Shown: positions 1-6,800, numbered from the stretch's first letter. The stretch is DNA of 10,703 nt from an uncultured Clostridia bacterium (GCA_946060825.1 CAMGPO010000015.1:1-10703); one strand, 5' to 3'. The notes: generated from the sequence alone by a model not told the origin. Numbers and translations: made by a program.

Positions 1-510
1 AAGAAGGTCCGCATCCACGATGTCATCACCAACTTTGAGGCCGAGGACGAGCCCTATATGCTCCTCTACCACTTCAACTTTGGCTATCCGCTGCTGCAGG
101 CGGATAGCTGTACGGCGGCCTCTCCCGCGACGCTGACGCCGATGAACCCCATGTCCACGGACCCGGTGCATATGCTGGCGCCGGAGGACGGCCGTGGCGA
201 GGAGCTGTACTTCCGCACGGACCTGGGGGACCGCGCCTGCGGCGTAATTTACAACGAGCGGCTGGAGCTGGGTGCCTATGTTGCCTTTGACACGGCGAAC
301 CTGCCCAACCTGCTCCAGTGGAAAAACATGAAGTCCCACGACTATGTCCTGGCCTTCGAGCCCTGCAACACCTGCGGACTCAATCGGGTCGAGGCCATGG
401 CCGCGGAAAAAATCGCCGTACTGCCCGCTTATTCCAGCGTGGAAAACCGCCTGGAGCTGGGGGTGCTGGACGGCCTGACGGAGATTCGCGGCTTCCTGCG
501 GAATCTCTGA
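1..510 (+). CDS. DUF4432 / aldose 1-epimerase-like protein, 3' part
   Basis: The frame is open from base 1 to a TGA at 508-510 and gives 169 residues. The 5' end lies outside the window, so no start is assigned; the internal ATG at 58 has no ribosome-binding site. The fragment carries a LLYHFNFGYPLL stretch (about residues 21-32) followed downstream by LQWKNMKSHDYVLAFEP (about 105-121), which I recognise as the C-terminal half of DUF4432 proteins. These have the galactose-mutarotase (aldose 1-epimerase) beta-sandwich fold and are usually about 300-350 residues long. Such proteins are thought to act on the anomers of free sugars in the cytosol, but the substrate of this branch is unknown to me. 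A DeoR regulator starts 46 bp downstream with no visible terminator between, so it probably belongs to the same operon. The family call is fairly sure; the reaction is inferred. Confidence 0.8.
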   Translation, partial: KKVRIHDVITNFEAEDEPYMLLYHFNFGYPLLQADSCTAASPATLTPMNPMSTDPVHMLAPEDGRGEELYFRTDLGDRACGVIYNERLELGAYVAFDTANLPNLLQWKNMKSHDYVLAFEPCNTCGLNRVEAMAAEKIAVLPAYSSVENRLELGVLDGLTEIRGFLRNL

Positions 511-556
511 CACGTAAGACGGACCGGTACAAATAAAAGGAAAAGGAGGAAGGATC

Positions 557-1396
557 GTGAAGCAAGAGCGTGAACAGGAACTCATGACCCGGCTTTCCCT
601 GGTGCAGAAGCTCAGCCTGAGCGAGGCGATGGAGCTTTTGAACGTTTCGGAATCCACGGCCCGCAGGATGTTTGCAAAGCTGGAGCGGGATGGGTTCGCG
701 ATCCGGACCCACGGCGGCGTGCAGTGTGTCAACCATGCGATGACGCTGTATTCCTTTGAGTACGGCGCCAGAACCAACATCAGCAAAAAGACGGCGATCG
801 CGCGGGAGGCCAGCAAATTCCTGGAGGACGGGGATGTGGTGTTCTGCGACTCCGGCACGACCATCCAGTGCCTCTGCGCCGAAATCGTCAACCGGCTGCG
901 GCGGGAGAAGCTGAACATTCAGATTTACACCAACTCCCTCGCCAATCTGGAGCTGCTCTCGCCCTATCTGCAGGTCCATCTGGTGGGCGGTGAGTACCGT
1001 GCCAATCGGAAGGACTTCTGCGGCTACCTGACGGAGCAGGCTCTGAGCGGGCTCTACTTCACCAAGAGCTTTGTCGGCGCCGACGGCTGTGTGCAGGGCC
1101 GCCAGTTCACCACCACGGACTTTGAGACGGCGCGGATGAACGAGATCGCTATTCGGAACTCCGAGCGCACCTTCATGCTGGTGGACTCCTCCAAATTTTC
1201 CCTTTCGTCCCATGTGGCCTATGTGCCGGTGCAGAACATTCATACGATCGTGACGGATACCGGCGTCTCCCGGGAGACGCTGGCCCAGCTTGGCCGTTCC
1301 GATGTCCGTGTTCTCTGCGTGGATGCGGAGACGGAAAGCGGACCTGGCCAGGATGGGGCGGCCGACCCTGGTATGCCGGAACCGGAGCATCAATAA
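557..1396 (+). CDS. DeoR-family transcriptional repressor
   Basis: This is a predicted 279-residue cytosolic DNA-binding regulator. The GTG start at 557 is chosen because an AGGAGGA box lies 6 bases upstream. Residues about 5-55 form a DeoR-type winged helix-turn-helix (LSEAMELLNVSESTARRMFAKLERDGFAIR) ending in the family signature RTHGG. Residues about 76-240 form the DeoRC sensor, which resembles a sugar-phosphate isomerase. It has the conserved KKTAIARE, the phosphate-loop DSGTT (98-102), the SFVGADG segment and a LVDSSKF motif. Members typically repress a neighbouring sugar operon and release DNA on binding a phosphorylated sugar. It lies between the DUF4432 gene and the isomerase-fold gene, so autoregulation of this operon is the natural inference. 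The last 20-25 residues are a Gly/Pro/Glu-rich tail that goes beyond the usual length of about 250-255 residues. I see no promoter immediately upstream. Confidence 0.93.
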   Translation: MKQEREQELMTRLSLVQKLSLSEAMELLNVSESTARRMFAKLERDGFAIRTHGGVQCVNHAMTLYSFEYGARTNISKKTAIAREASKFLEDGDVVFCDSGTTIQCLCAEIVNRLRREKLNIQIYTNSLANLELLSPYLQVHLVGGEYRANRKDFCGYLTEQALSGLYFTKSFVGADGCVQGRQFTTTDFETARMNEIAIRNSERTFMLVDSSKFSLSSHVAYVPVQNIHTIVTDTGVSRETLAQLGRSDVRVLCVDAETESGPGQDGAADPGMPEPEHQ

Positions 1397-1423
1397 AATT
1401 TGCAGCAATGAGAGGTAACTTCG

Positions 1424-2131
1424 ATGAAACCGAACATCAGAACGCCCTATTTTGAGATCGGAACCAAGAATTACATCTACGGAGACAAGGTGCTGGAATA
1501 CGCCATCGCCGCAGATCAGGCAGCCGAGAAGTACGACATCGACGTGCTGTTTATCTGTCCGGCTGTCGAGATCCGTCAGGTCGCGCAGAACACGAAGCAC
1601 CTGATCATCCTGGCGCCCTATATGGACACCCTGCGTCCCGGACGTGGCATGGCCGACGTCCTGCCGGAGGGCCTGAAGGCCGCAGGCGCCCAGGGCGTCG
1701 TCATCAACCACTGCGAAAAGCCGATGAGCCTTCCCCAGATGAAGGCCACCATCGACCGGGCGCGGGAGCTGGACTTCCTGGTGTTCGCCTGTGCCGACAC
1801 CCTGGCCGAGGCCAAGGCCATCGCCCAGCTCCACCCGGATATCATCAATCCCGAACCGTCGGAGATCATCGGCGGCGGCAACGGCGTCAGCCCCATGGCC
1901 TATGTCAAGGATTCCATCCGGGTCATCAAGGAGATCTACCCGGATATCATGGTCGAGCAGGCCGCCGGCATCACCAACGGCCAGCAGGTCTATGACTTCA
2001 TCATGGCCGGTTCTGAGGCTGCCGGTGCTGCCTCCGGCATCATGAACGCCGCCGACCCCATCGCCATGATCGACGAGATGATCGCCGCGACCCGCCGGGC
2101 CGCCGACGATCTGAAAAAACAGCAGGCGTAA
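1424..2131 (+). CDS. Triose-phosphate isomerase-family sugar-phosphate isomerase
   Basis: This 235-residue TIM-barrel protein is a divergent relative of TpiA, somewhat shorter than the usual 250 residues. The catalytic layout of TIM can be traced: Lys15 in GTKNY, His96 in VVINHCEKP (the TIM electrophile), and Glu144 in IINPEPSEIIGGG (the TIM base plus phosphate loop). A second Gly/Ala-rich phosphate-binding region, GSEAAGAASGIM, follows (about 196-207). The ATG at 1424 has GAGAGG about 9 bases upstream, and the gene starts 27 bp after the DeoR gene. Its operon setting with a DeoR regulator argues against the housekeeping glycolytic enzyme. TIM paralogues in catabolic operons (EryH, LerI, DerI of erythritol and threitol pathways) isomerise tetrulose phosphates, so a C3-C5 ketose-phosphate isomerase is the best inference. 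The exact substrate cannot be read from the sequence. Confidence 0.82.
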   Translation: MKPNIRTPYFEIGTKNYIYGDKVLEYAIAADQAAEKYDIDVLFICPAVEIRQVAQNTKHLIILAPYMDTLRPGRGMADVLPEGLKAAGAQGVVINHCEKPMSLPQMKATIDRARELDFLVFACADTLAEAKAIAQLHPDIINPEPSEIIGGGNGVSPMAYVKDSIRVIKEIYPDIMVEQAAGITNGQQVYDFIMAGSEAAGAASGIMNAADPIAMIDEMIAATRRAADDLKKQQA

Positions 2132-2141
2132 GGAGGAAGCC

Positions 2142-2636
2142 ATGGTTTACAGAGAAGCATTCAAGGTACAGTCCCGGGACCGGGCCGTCAGCTTCCATGA
2201 CGTGACGGACCGGGTGAAGGAGATCGCCGCTGCCTCCGGCATCCGGGACGGCATCGTGGTGGTCTATTCCCACCACACCACCTGCTCGGTCATCACCCAG
2301 GAGTGCGCGTTTGACAAGTCCATGACCGGACTGGAGACCCTCCAGCAGGATCTCGTCAACGTCTTTGAGGAGTGGATCCCCACCTGCCGGTATGAGGGGA
2401 TGTACCTCCATCCGGGCAAGGAGGCCCTGGTGTTTGCCGAGGAGCACGGCGAGGACAACTTCGGCTGCCACAACACCGACGCCCACCTCCGGTCCTCCAT
2501 CATCGGCCGGAACGTGACCATCGTGATGGCCGACGGAGAGATGGATCTCGGAGAGTTCGGCCGGATCCACTTCATCGACTGGGATCAGACCCGTGCCCGC
2601 CAGCGGACGGTGCAGGTCATGGTGCTGGGAGAATAA
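2142..2636 (+). CDS. YjbQ/UPF0047 family protein
   Basis: This 164-residue cytosolic protein belongs to the YjbQ (UPF0047) family, which databases label secondary thiamine-phosphate synthase because E. coli YjbQ can weakly replace ThiE. The true physiological role of the family is unsettled. Visible family features are YSHHTTCSVITQE (about 43-55, with the conserved His-Thr-Thr), a second conserved His in DAHLRSSIIG (about 110-119) and the C-terminal strand region DGEMDLGEFGRIHFIDWD. The ATG at 2142 follows an AGGAGG box that starts right after the stop of the isomerase gene (TAA, 2129-2131), which suggests coupled translation. Family members usually have about 130-140 residues; the excess here lies mainly between the two conserved His blocks (about 76-108). 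Co-occurrence with a TIM-like isomerase and a DeoR regulator points to carbohydrate metabolism and away from thiamine synthesis. Confidence 0.85.
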   Translation: MVYREAFKVQSRDRAVSFHDVTDRVKEIAAASGIRDGIVVVYSHHTTCSVITQECAFDKSMTGLETLQQDLVNVFEEWIPTCRYEGMYLHPGKEALVFAEEHGEDNFGCHNTDAHLRSSIIGRNVTIVMADGEMDLGEFGRIHFIDWDQTRARQRTVQVMVLGE

Positions 2637-2643
2637 GCGATCT

Positions 2644-2683
2644 GCAGCGGCGGAACCGCAGGAAAGGGCGGTTCCGCCGCTGC
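2644..2683 (+). terminator. GC-rich hairpin closing the DeoR/TIM/YjbQ operon
   Basis: A perfect 16-bp inverted repeat (2644-2659 with 2668-2683) encloses an 8-nt loop just after the YjbQ stop codon. The stem is strong, but what follows is TGTACTTGC and not a run of T, so termination could be inefficient or the hairpin may mainly protect the 3' end. The -35 box of the next promoter begins 5 bases after the stem. Confidence 0.65.
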
Positions 2684-2688
2684 TGTAC

Positions 2689-2717
2689 TTGCAAAGCCGG
2701 GGCAAATCCGGTATAAT
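2689..2717 (+). promoter_or_regulatory. Sigma-A promoter for the yesL-like gene
   Basis: TTGCAA (2689-2694) and a perfect TATAAT (2712-2717) are separated by 17 bases. The inferred start of transcription near 2724 gives a leader of about 20 nt before the ATG at 2744, which contains a GAGGT ribosome-binding site. Confidence 0.8.
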
Positions 2718-2743
2718 CAGGAAAAAAGTACCGAGGTAGACCA

Positions 2744-3385
2744 ATGAGATCGATTTTTGACATGGATTCGCCGGTCATGCAGGCAATGAACAAGCTGGGA
2801 AGCATGATCTGGATCAGCCTGCTCTGGCTGCTCTGCTGCCTGCCCGTTGTCACCATCGGCGCGTCGACGGCGGCCCTCTACCGCATGATGTTCAATCTGC
2901 GGGAGGACAAGACCTGTACGGCCGGGGCCTTTTTCCGGGCCTTTACCTCCAATTTCAAACAGGCCTCGCTGCTCTGGCTGATCGAGGTGGCCTTTGGGGC
3001 CGCGATGATCGGCTACTACTGGTTTGCTGCCAGCATGGGGGCGGAGAATCTCCGGCTGATTCTTGTGATTCCGTTCTGCCTGCTCTTCCTGCTCAGCGGC
3101 TTCCTGTTCCTCTATGTCTACCCGCTGACCTGCTATTTTGAGAACAACCTGGGCAATACCCTGCGCAATGCCCTGATTCTGAGCTGCTGCAATCCCAAGC
3201 GGACGATCCCGGCCTTTGTTCTGTCTATCGTGCCGGTCATCGCCATGTTTTTGTCCCTGACCTGGTTTATGCGGCTGTTCTGGTTCTGGATTCTGGTCGC
3301 ACCGGGCCTGCTGACCTACTGGATCTGCCGCTGCCTCGAGCCGGTGTTCCGGGCCTGCATTCCGGAGGAAGACCCGGAGAAATAA
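2744..3385 (+). CDS. YesL family (DUF624) integral membrane protein
   Basis: The product is 213 residues, highly hydrophobic, with about five likely membrane segments (near residues 20-41, 76-97, 103-128, 155-175 and 178-197). The CLPVVTIGASTAALY stretch (32-46) after the first segment is the hallmark of DUF624/YesL proteins. The length matches the family (about 200-220). In Bacillus and many Clostridia these proteins sit beside ABC sugar importers for plant or host polysaccharides, and their biochemical role is not established. Here no importer is adjacent. The gene has its own promoter and ends 25 bp before a GNAT gene, probably as a two-gene unit. The start at ATG 2744 fits the promoter and a GAGGT box 6 bases upstream. 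Confidence 0.88.
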   Translation: MRSIFDMDSPVMQAMNKLGSMIWISLLWLLCCLPVVTIGASTAALYRMMFNLREDKTCTAGAFFRAFTSNFKQASLLWLIEVAFGAAMIGYYWFAASMGAENLRLILVIPFCLLFLLSGFLFLYVYPLTCYFENNLGNTLRNALILSCCNPKRTIPAFVLSIVPVIAMFLSLTWFMRLFWFWILVAPGLLTYWICRCLEPVFRACIPEEDPEK

Positions 3386-3410
3386 CACAGGGAATGCGGA
3401 GGGGGTTCGG

Positions 3411-3869
3411 ATGGAATATGAAATTGTCCCGCTGCGGGACAGGCCCGGCTTGAAGGAACAGGCTGCCCGGTGGTTTCATGAAAAATGGGGAATTCCCCTG
3501 CAGGCCTACCGGGAGAGCATGGAGGCGTGCCTGGCAGGGGGAAGCGCCGTTCCCCAGTGGTATGTCGCCCTGGAAGGGGACAGGATTATTGGGGGCCTCG
3601 GCGTGATCGAGAATGATTTCCATGACAGGAAGGACCTTGCCCCGAATGTCTGCGCCGTCTATACGGAGGCCGACAGGCGCTGCCGCGGCGTGGCCGGAAC
3701 GCTGCTGGAACACGTGTGCGCCGACATGAAGGAGAAGGGAATCGATACGCTGTACCTGGTGACGGATCACACGTCGTTTTACGAGCGTTATGGATGGAGC
3801 TTCCTCTGCATGGTACAGGGAGACGGAGAACCGGATCTGTCCAGAATGTACGTCCACAGGGCGGAATAG
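3411..3869 (+). CDS. GNAT family N-acetyltransferase
   Basis: This 152-residue cytosolic protein is predicted to transfer an acetyl group from acetyl-CoA to an amine that cannot be identified. The GNAT fold is visible as a central strand YVALEGDRIIGGLGVIE (51-67) and motif A, VCAVYTEADRRCRGVAGTLLEHV (80-102), with the acetyl-CoA pyrophosphate loop R90-x-x-G93-x-A95. Motif B follows as LYLVTDHTSFYERYGW (114-129), where FYERYGW is typical. The ATG at 3411 follows GGAGGGGG with about 7 bases between. It lies 25 bp after the YesL-like gene with no promoter in the gap, so the two are probably co-transcribed. The short acidic end and lack of a partner domain give no clue to substrate. Confidence 0.9.
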   Translation: MEYEIVPLRDRPGLKEQAARWFHEKWGIPLQAYRESMEACLAGGSAVPQWYVALEGDRIIGGLGVIENDFHDRKDLAPNVCAVYTEADRRCRGVAGTLLEHVCADMKEKGIDTLYLVTDHTSFYERYGWSFLCMVQGDGEPDLSRMYVHRAE

Positions 3870-3890
3870 ACGGCAAATCGGACAATGCAA

Positions 3891-3924
3891 AAAGCATCCG
3901 TATGGAGCTCCATACGGATGCTTT
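3891..3924. terminator. Bidirectional terminator, perfect 34-nt palindrome
   Basis: The 17-base arms are exact complements centred on GAGCTC (3905-3910). On the + strand the stem ends in CTTTCTTTT after the GNAT gene; on the - strand it ends in CTTTTT after the converging glycosyltransferase gene (stop at 3939). The position between convergent genes and T-rich ends on both strands support a shared intrinsic terminator. Confidence 0.88.
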
Positions 3925-3938
3925 CTTTTCGGATCGCA

Positions 3939-5192
3939 TTATGCCGATTTCCGGTTCTGCAGGCGGATCTGGTCGAGGGCAATGGCCCGGTTGTGCTCGA
4001 TGGGCTTCCAGGTCAGATCCCGCGTGAAGAGTGCCGTCAGGGAGATGGGGATGTAGGTCAGCATGAAGAGGGGGAAGGTGAAGGCGTAGAGAATCTTTTT
4101 CAGGTCAGAGGTGTAGATGTGCCGCCATTCGGTGACGGTTGTGATGGCGCCGATGGCAAAGAGGGTCAGATAGGTACTGCCCAGCAGCTCGGCGGCGGAG
4201 CGCAGGACGGTGGCCGCCGCGGCCCCGTGGGACAGAGAGAGCACCAGAGCCGCTCCGTTCACGGCGATGCCAACCACAGAGAGGACGGCGGCGGGCATGA
4301 TGTTCATGGCCATGTCGAAGCAGCCGAAGCTGCCATGAAAGATGCCCCGCAGGAGCTCTGCGCCGTATTTTCGGAAGACCTGGAGGTAACCCCTGGCCCA
4401 GCGGAGCCGCTGCCGCCAGGACTGGCGGAAGGTGACGGGCTGCTCGTCGTAGAGAACGGCGTTCTCGCAGAAGCCGATCTTATTTCCGGCGCAGACGTGG
4501 TGGACGGTGAACTCGATGTCCTCGGTCAGCAGGAAGAAGTTCCAGCCGCCGGTCTCCTCGATCACGGCGCGGGAGAAGAGGAAACCGGTGCCGGAGACGG
4601 CGCAGCTTGTGCCCAGCCGCATCCGGGCGCCATTGAGGTAGCGGGATTCCCGCAGAAACCAGAGGGCGTAGCCGGCAGAGATCCAGTTGTCGCCGTAGTT
4701 CTTGGAATTGCGGTAGCTGGTCACGATGGGGTAGCCCTCGGAGAAGGTCTGATCCATGGCGGCAATGTAGCCCTCGTCGAGGACGTTGTCGGCGTCAAAG
4801 ACGAAGAAGCCGTCGAAGCGGCTGCGGTCGATCCGGTCGAGCAGGTATTGTAAGGCATAGCCCTTGCCGATGCGGCTGAGGTCAAAGCGCTCGAAAACGT
4901 GGGCCCCCGCCGCGGCGGCCACCCGGGCCGTGCCGTCGGTGCAGTTGTCGGCCACAACGAAAATCTCCACAAGCGACGGATCGTAGGTCTGGCTGCGGAT
5001 GCTGGCGAGGAGGTTGCCGATGACCTTCTCCTCGTTGCGGGCGGAGATCAGGACGGCGTACCGCCGGCCCGACGGGGGCGTGTCCCTGTGCCGCTGCCGC
5101 GGCAGTCCGGCGGGCACATAGACGAACTGATAGGCGTAGCAGAGAAAGAACAGAGCCGTGAGGACGGCGTTGATGAGCTTGATGGTTTCCAT
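3939..5192 (-). CDS. Membrane GT2 glycosyltransferase, processive type
   Basis: This 417-residue inner-membrane glycosyltransferase of family 2 probably elongates or builds a cell-surface polysaccharide or glycolipid from a nucleotide sugar. A first membrane helix (about residues 6-27) leads into the GT-A domain: VLISARNEE (about 47-55), VVADNCTDGTA, the metal-binding DAD (133-135), GTGFLFSRAV, TED (222-224, catalytic base region) and QRLRW (261-265), the Q-x-x-R-W signature of processive GT2 enzymes such as cellulose and hyaluronan synthases. C-terminal membrane helices follow near 300-320, 340-352 and 370-390. The ATG at 5192 has GGAG 8 bases upstream. An in-frame ATG at 5225 is rejected because it overlaps the TATAAT of the gene's own promoter. 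No PilZ or other partner domain is present, so product and regulation are unknown. Confidence 0.9.
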   Translation of the reverse strand: METIKLINAVLTALFFLCYAYQFVYVPAGLPRQRHRDTPPSGRRYAVLISARNEEKVIGNLLASIRSQTYDPSLVEIFVVADNCTDGTARVAAAAGAHVFERFDLSRIGKGYALQYLLDRIDRSRFDGFFVFDADNVLDEGYIAAMDQTFSEGYPIVTSYRNSKNYGDNWISAGYALWFLRESRYLNGARMRLGTSCAVSGTGFLFSRAVIEETGGWNFFLLTEDIEFTVHHVCAGNKIGFCENAVLYDEQPVTFRQSWRQRLRWARGYLQVFRKYGAELLRGIFHGSFGCFDMAMNIMPAAVLSVVGIAVNGAALVLSLSHGAAAATVLRSAAELLGSTYLTLFAIGAITTVTEWRHIYTSDLKKILYAFTFPLFMLTYIPISLTALFTRDLTWKPIEHNRAIALDQIRLQNRKSA

Positions 5193-5223
5193 GTCAGCCG
5201 CTCCAATCTTTGGTGATGGCTCC

Positions 5224-5252
5224 ATTATAGGAAACGGCCGATTAAGAAAAAA
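5224..5252 (-). promoter_or_regulatory. Promoter for the GT2 gene
   Basis: On the - strand a perfect TATAAT lies at 5229-5224. The expected -35 position, 17 bases away (5252-5247), holds only TTTTTT, a poor match. Transcription would start near 5217, leaving a leader of about 25 nt before the ATG at 5192. Confidence 0.55.
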
Positions 5253-5261
5253 GCGGCCAAG

Positions 5262-5282
5262 GCTTTAAGAGTTTCTTAAGGC
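5262..5282. promoter_or_regulatory. Dyad between the divergent GT2 and MATE promoters
   Basis: Arms of 9 bases with 8 complementary positions (GCTTTAAGA and TCTTAAGGC) flank a 3-base centre. The site lies upstream of both -35 regions, so it could bind a regulator of either gene, but no matching regulator gene is next to it. Confidence 0.35.
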
Positions 5283-5309
5283 AAAAATGGCGAAACCGGA
5301 AAAATGATG

Positions 5310-5338
5310 GTGACGAACGGCGAAATCTGCGCTATAAT
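5310..5338 (+). promoter_or_regulatory. Promoter for the MATE gene
   Basis: GTGACG (5310-5315, 4 of 6 consensus) and a perfect TATAAT (5333-5338) are separated by 17 bases. Transcription would start near 5345, where a small hairpin (GCGAC, loop TGT, GTCGC; 5345-5357) forms the very 5' end of the message ahead of the ribosome-binding site. Confidence 0.7.
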
Positions 5339-5376
5339 AGACGGGCGACTGTGTCGCAGAGAGGGGAGGGAGACCG

Positions 5377-6729
5377 TTGGCAGAATCGAAAAACCGCATG
5401 ACCGAGGGGCCGATCGGCCAGAAGATCATCCGCTTCGCCATGCCGCTGTTCCTCGGCAACCTCTTCCAGCAGCTCTATAACACGGCGGACAGCCTGATCG
5501 TGGGCAACCTGCTGGGCAGCAACGCTCTGGCCGCCGTCAGCTCCTGCGGCAGTCTGATTTTCCTGCTGATTAGCTTTTTCAACGGTCTGGGCGCCGGCGC
5601 AGGCGTGGCCATCGGCCGCTATTACGGCGCGCGGGACCGGGAGAATCTGCAGGACGCGGTTCACACGACCATGGCCTTCGGCATTTTTGCCGGACTGGTT
5701 CTGACTGCTGCCGGCACGCTGCTGGCGCCGCAGATCCTCGTCTGGATGGACACGCCGCCGGAGGTCTTGCCCCGGTCTGTCACCTACATCCGCATCTACT
5801 TCGCCGGTTCCCTGAGCCTCGTCATGTTCAACGTCTGCATGGGCGTCATGCAGGCCGTCGGCGACAGCCGCCATCCGCTCCAGTATCTGATTCTCTCCTC
5901 CGTCCTGAATGTCATTCTGGACATCGTGCTGATTGCCGTGTTCCGCTTCGGCGTCGGGGCCGCCGCCTTTGCTACGATCTTGTCCCAGTTCGTCAGCGTC
6001 ATCCTCTGCCTCGGCCGTCTGCTGCGGGTGGAGGAGGAATACCGCGTCTCCCTGCGGAAGATCCGCTTCCACGGCCGGATGCTCAGGCTGATCATCCGCT
6101 ATGGCCTGCCCTCCGGCGTTCAGAACTCCATCATTGCCCTGGCCAATGTGGTTGTCCAGTCCAACATCAACGCCTTCGGCGAGATGGCCATGGCTGGCTG
6201 CGGAGCCTATACCAAGGTGGAGGGATTTGCCTTCCTGCCCATCACCAGCTTCACCATGGCTCTGACCACCTTCGTCAGTCAGAACCTCGGCGCGGAGGAG
6301 TTCGAGCGGACCCGCCGGGGCGCCCGCTTTGGCATTCTCTGTTCCGTTGTCATCGCGGAGACAATCGGTCTTGTGATCTACACGGCAGCGCCGGTGCTGA
6401 TTACCGCCTTTACGGACGAACCGGCGGCCATCGCCTTCGGCGTGGACAAGGCCCGCATCTGCGCCCTGTTCTATGGCCTGCTGGCCTTCACCCACTGCAT
6501 CGCCGCCGTCCTCCGGGGCGCGGGCCGGGCCGTGGTGCCCATGGTCGCGATGCTGGCCTTCTGGTGCGTCGTCCGCGTGGGCTTCCTGACGGTCATGGTC
6601 CCCATCTTCCAGACCATCGCCGTGGTCAACTGGGTCTACCCCCTGACCTGGAGCCTCAGCTCCGTGGCCCTGGGAATCTACTACTGGAGAGCTGACTGGC
6701 TCCACGGCTTTACCAAAAAAGAAGCTTGA
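5377..6729 (+). CDS. MATE family efflux transporter
   Basis: This 450-residue integral membrane antiporter is predicted to export small organic, often cationic or drug-like, molecules using a Na+ or H+ gradient. The N-terminal block GPIGQKIIRFAMPLFLGNLFQQLYNTADSLIVGNLLGSNALAAV is characteristic of the MATE family (DinF/NorM-like group common in Clostridia). The length matches the usual 440-460 residues and twelve membrane helices. The second half repeats the fold from about residue 232 onward (RLIIRYGLPSGVQNSIIALANVVVQSNIN). The chosen start is TTG at 5377 because a GGGGAGGG box lies about 8 bases upstream. The ATG at 5398 (residue 8) has no ribosome-binding site and would cut the N-terminus short. 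It is divergent from the GT2 gene and monocistronic. The substrate cannot be inferred. Confidence 0.93.
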   Translation: MAESKNRMTEGPIGQKIIRFAMPLFLGNLFQQLYNTADSLIVGNLLGSNALAAVSSCGSLIFLLISFFNGLGAGAGVAIGRYYGARDRENLQDAVHTTMAFGIFAGLVLTAAGTLLAPQILVWMDTPPEVLPRSVTYIRIYFAGSLSLVMFNVCMGVMQAVGDSRHPLQYLILSSVLNVILDIVLIAVFRFGVGAAAFATILSQFVSVILCLGRLLRVEEEYRVSLRKIRFHGRMLRLIIRYGLPSGVQNSIIALANVVVQSNINAFGEMAMAGCGAYTKVEGFAFLPITSFTMALTTFVSQNLGAEEFERTRRGARFGILCSVVIAETIGLVIYTAAPVLITAFTDEPAAIAFGVDKARICALFYGLLAFTHCIAAVLRGAGRAVVPMVAMLAFWCVVRVGFLTVMVPIFQTIAVVNWVYPLTWSLSSVALGIYYWRADWLHGFTKKEA

Positions 6730-6736
6730 ATCCGGC

Positions 6737-6772
6737 AAAACCGCCCCCTGCCATTGGCAGAAGGGCGGTTTT
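6737..6772. terminator. Terminator between MATE and capA-like genes
   Basis: AAAACCGCCC (6737-6746) pairs exactly with GGGCGGTTTT (6763-6772). An inner 5-bp stem CTGCC/GGCAG caps it. Four T close the stem on both strands, so it can serve the MATE gene and the converging capA-like gene (stop at 6801). Confidence 0.82.
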
Positions 6773-6800
6773 AAGCTGTTTGGGGCAGACTGACGGTCGT

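Noticed and set aside
380..2143. A 587-codon open frame on the - strand, antisense to the DUF4432, DeoR and TIM-like genes
   Set aside because: The translation is low-complexity, rich in Gly, Asp, His and Arg, and matches no family. It is a by-product of GC-rich codons, and the opposite strand has clear domains and ribosome-binding sites.
2644..2683. Riboswitch or attenuator for the yesL-like gene
   Set aside because: The hairpin lies upstream of the promoter at 2689-2717, so it is not in that gene's leader.
5332..6738. A long open frame antisense to the MATE gene
   Set aside because: It is a hydrophilic, Gly/His/Asp/Gln-rich translation with no recognisable domain, lying wholly opposite a well-supported membrane protein gene.
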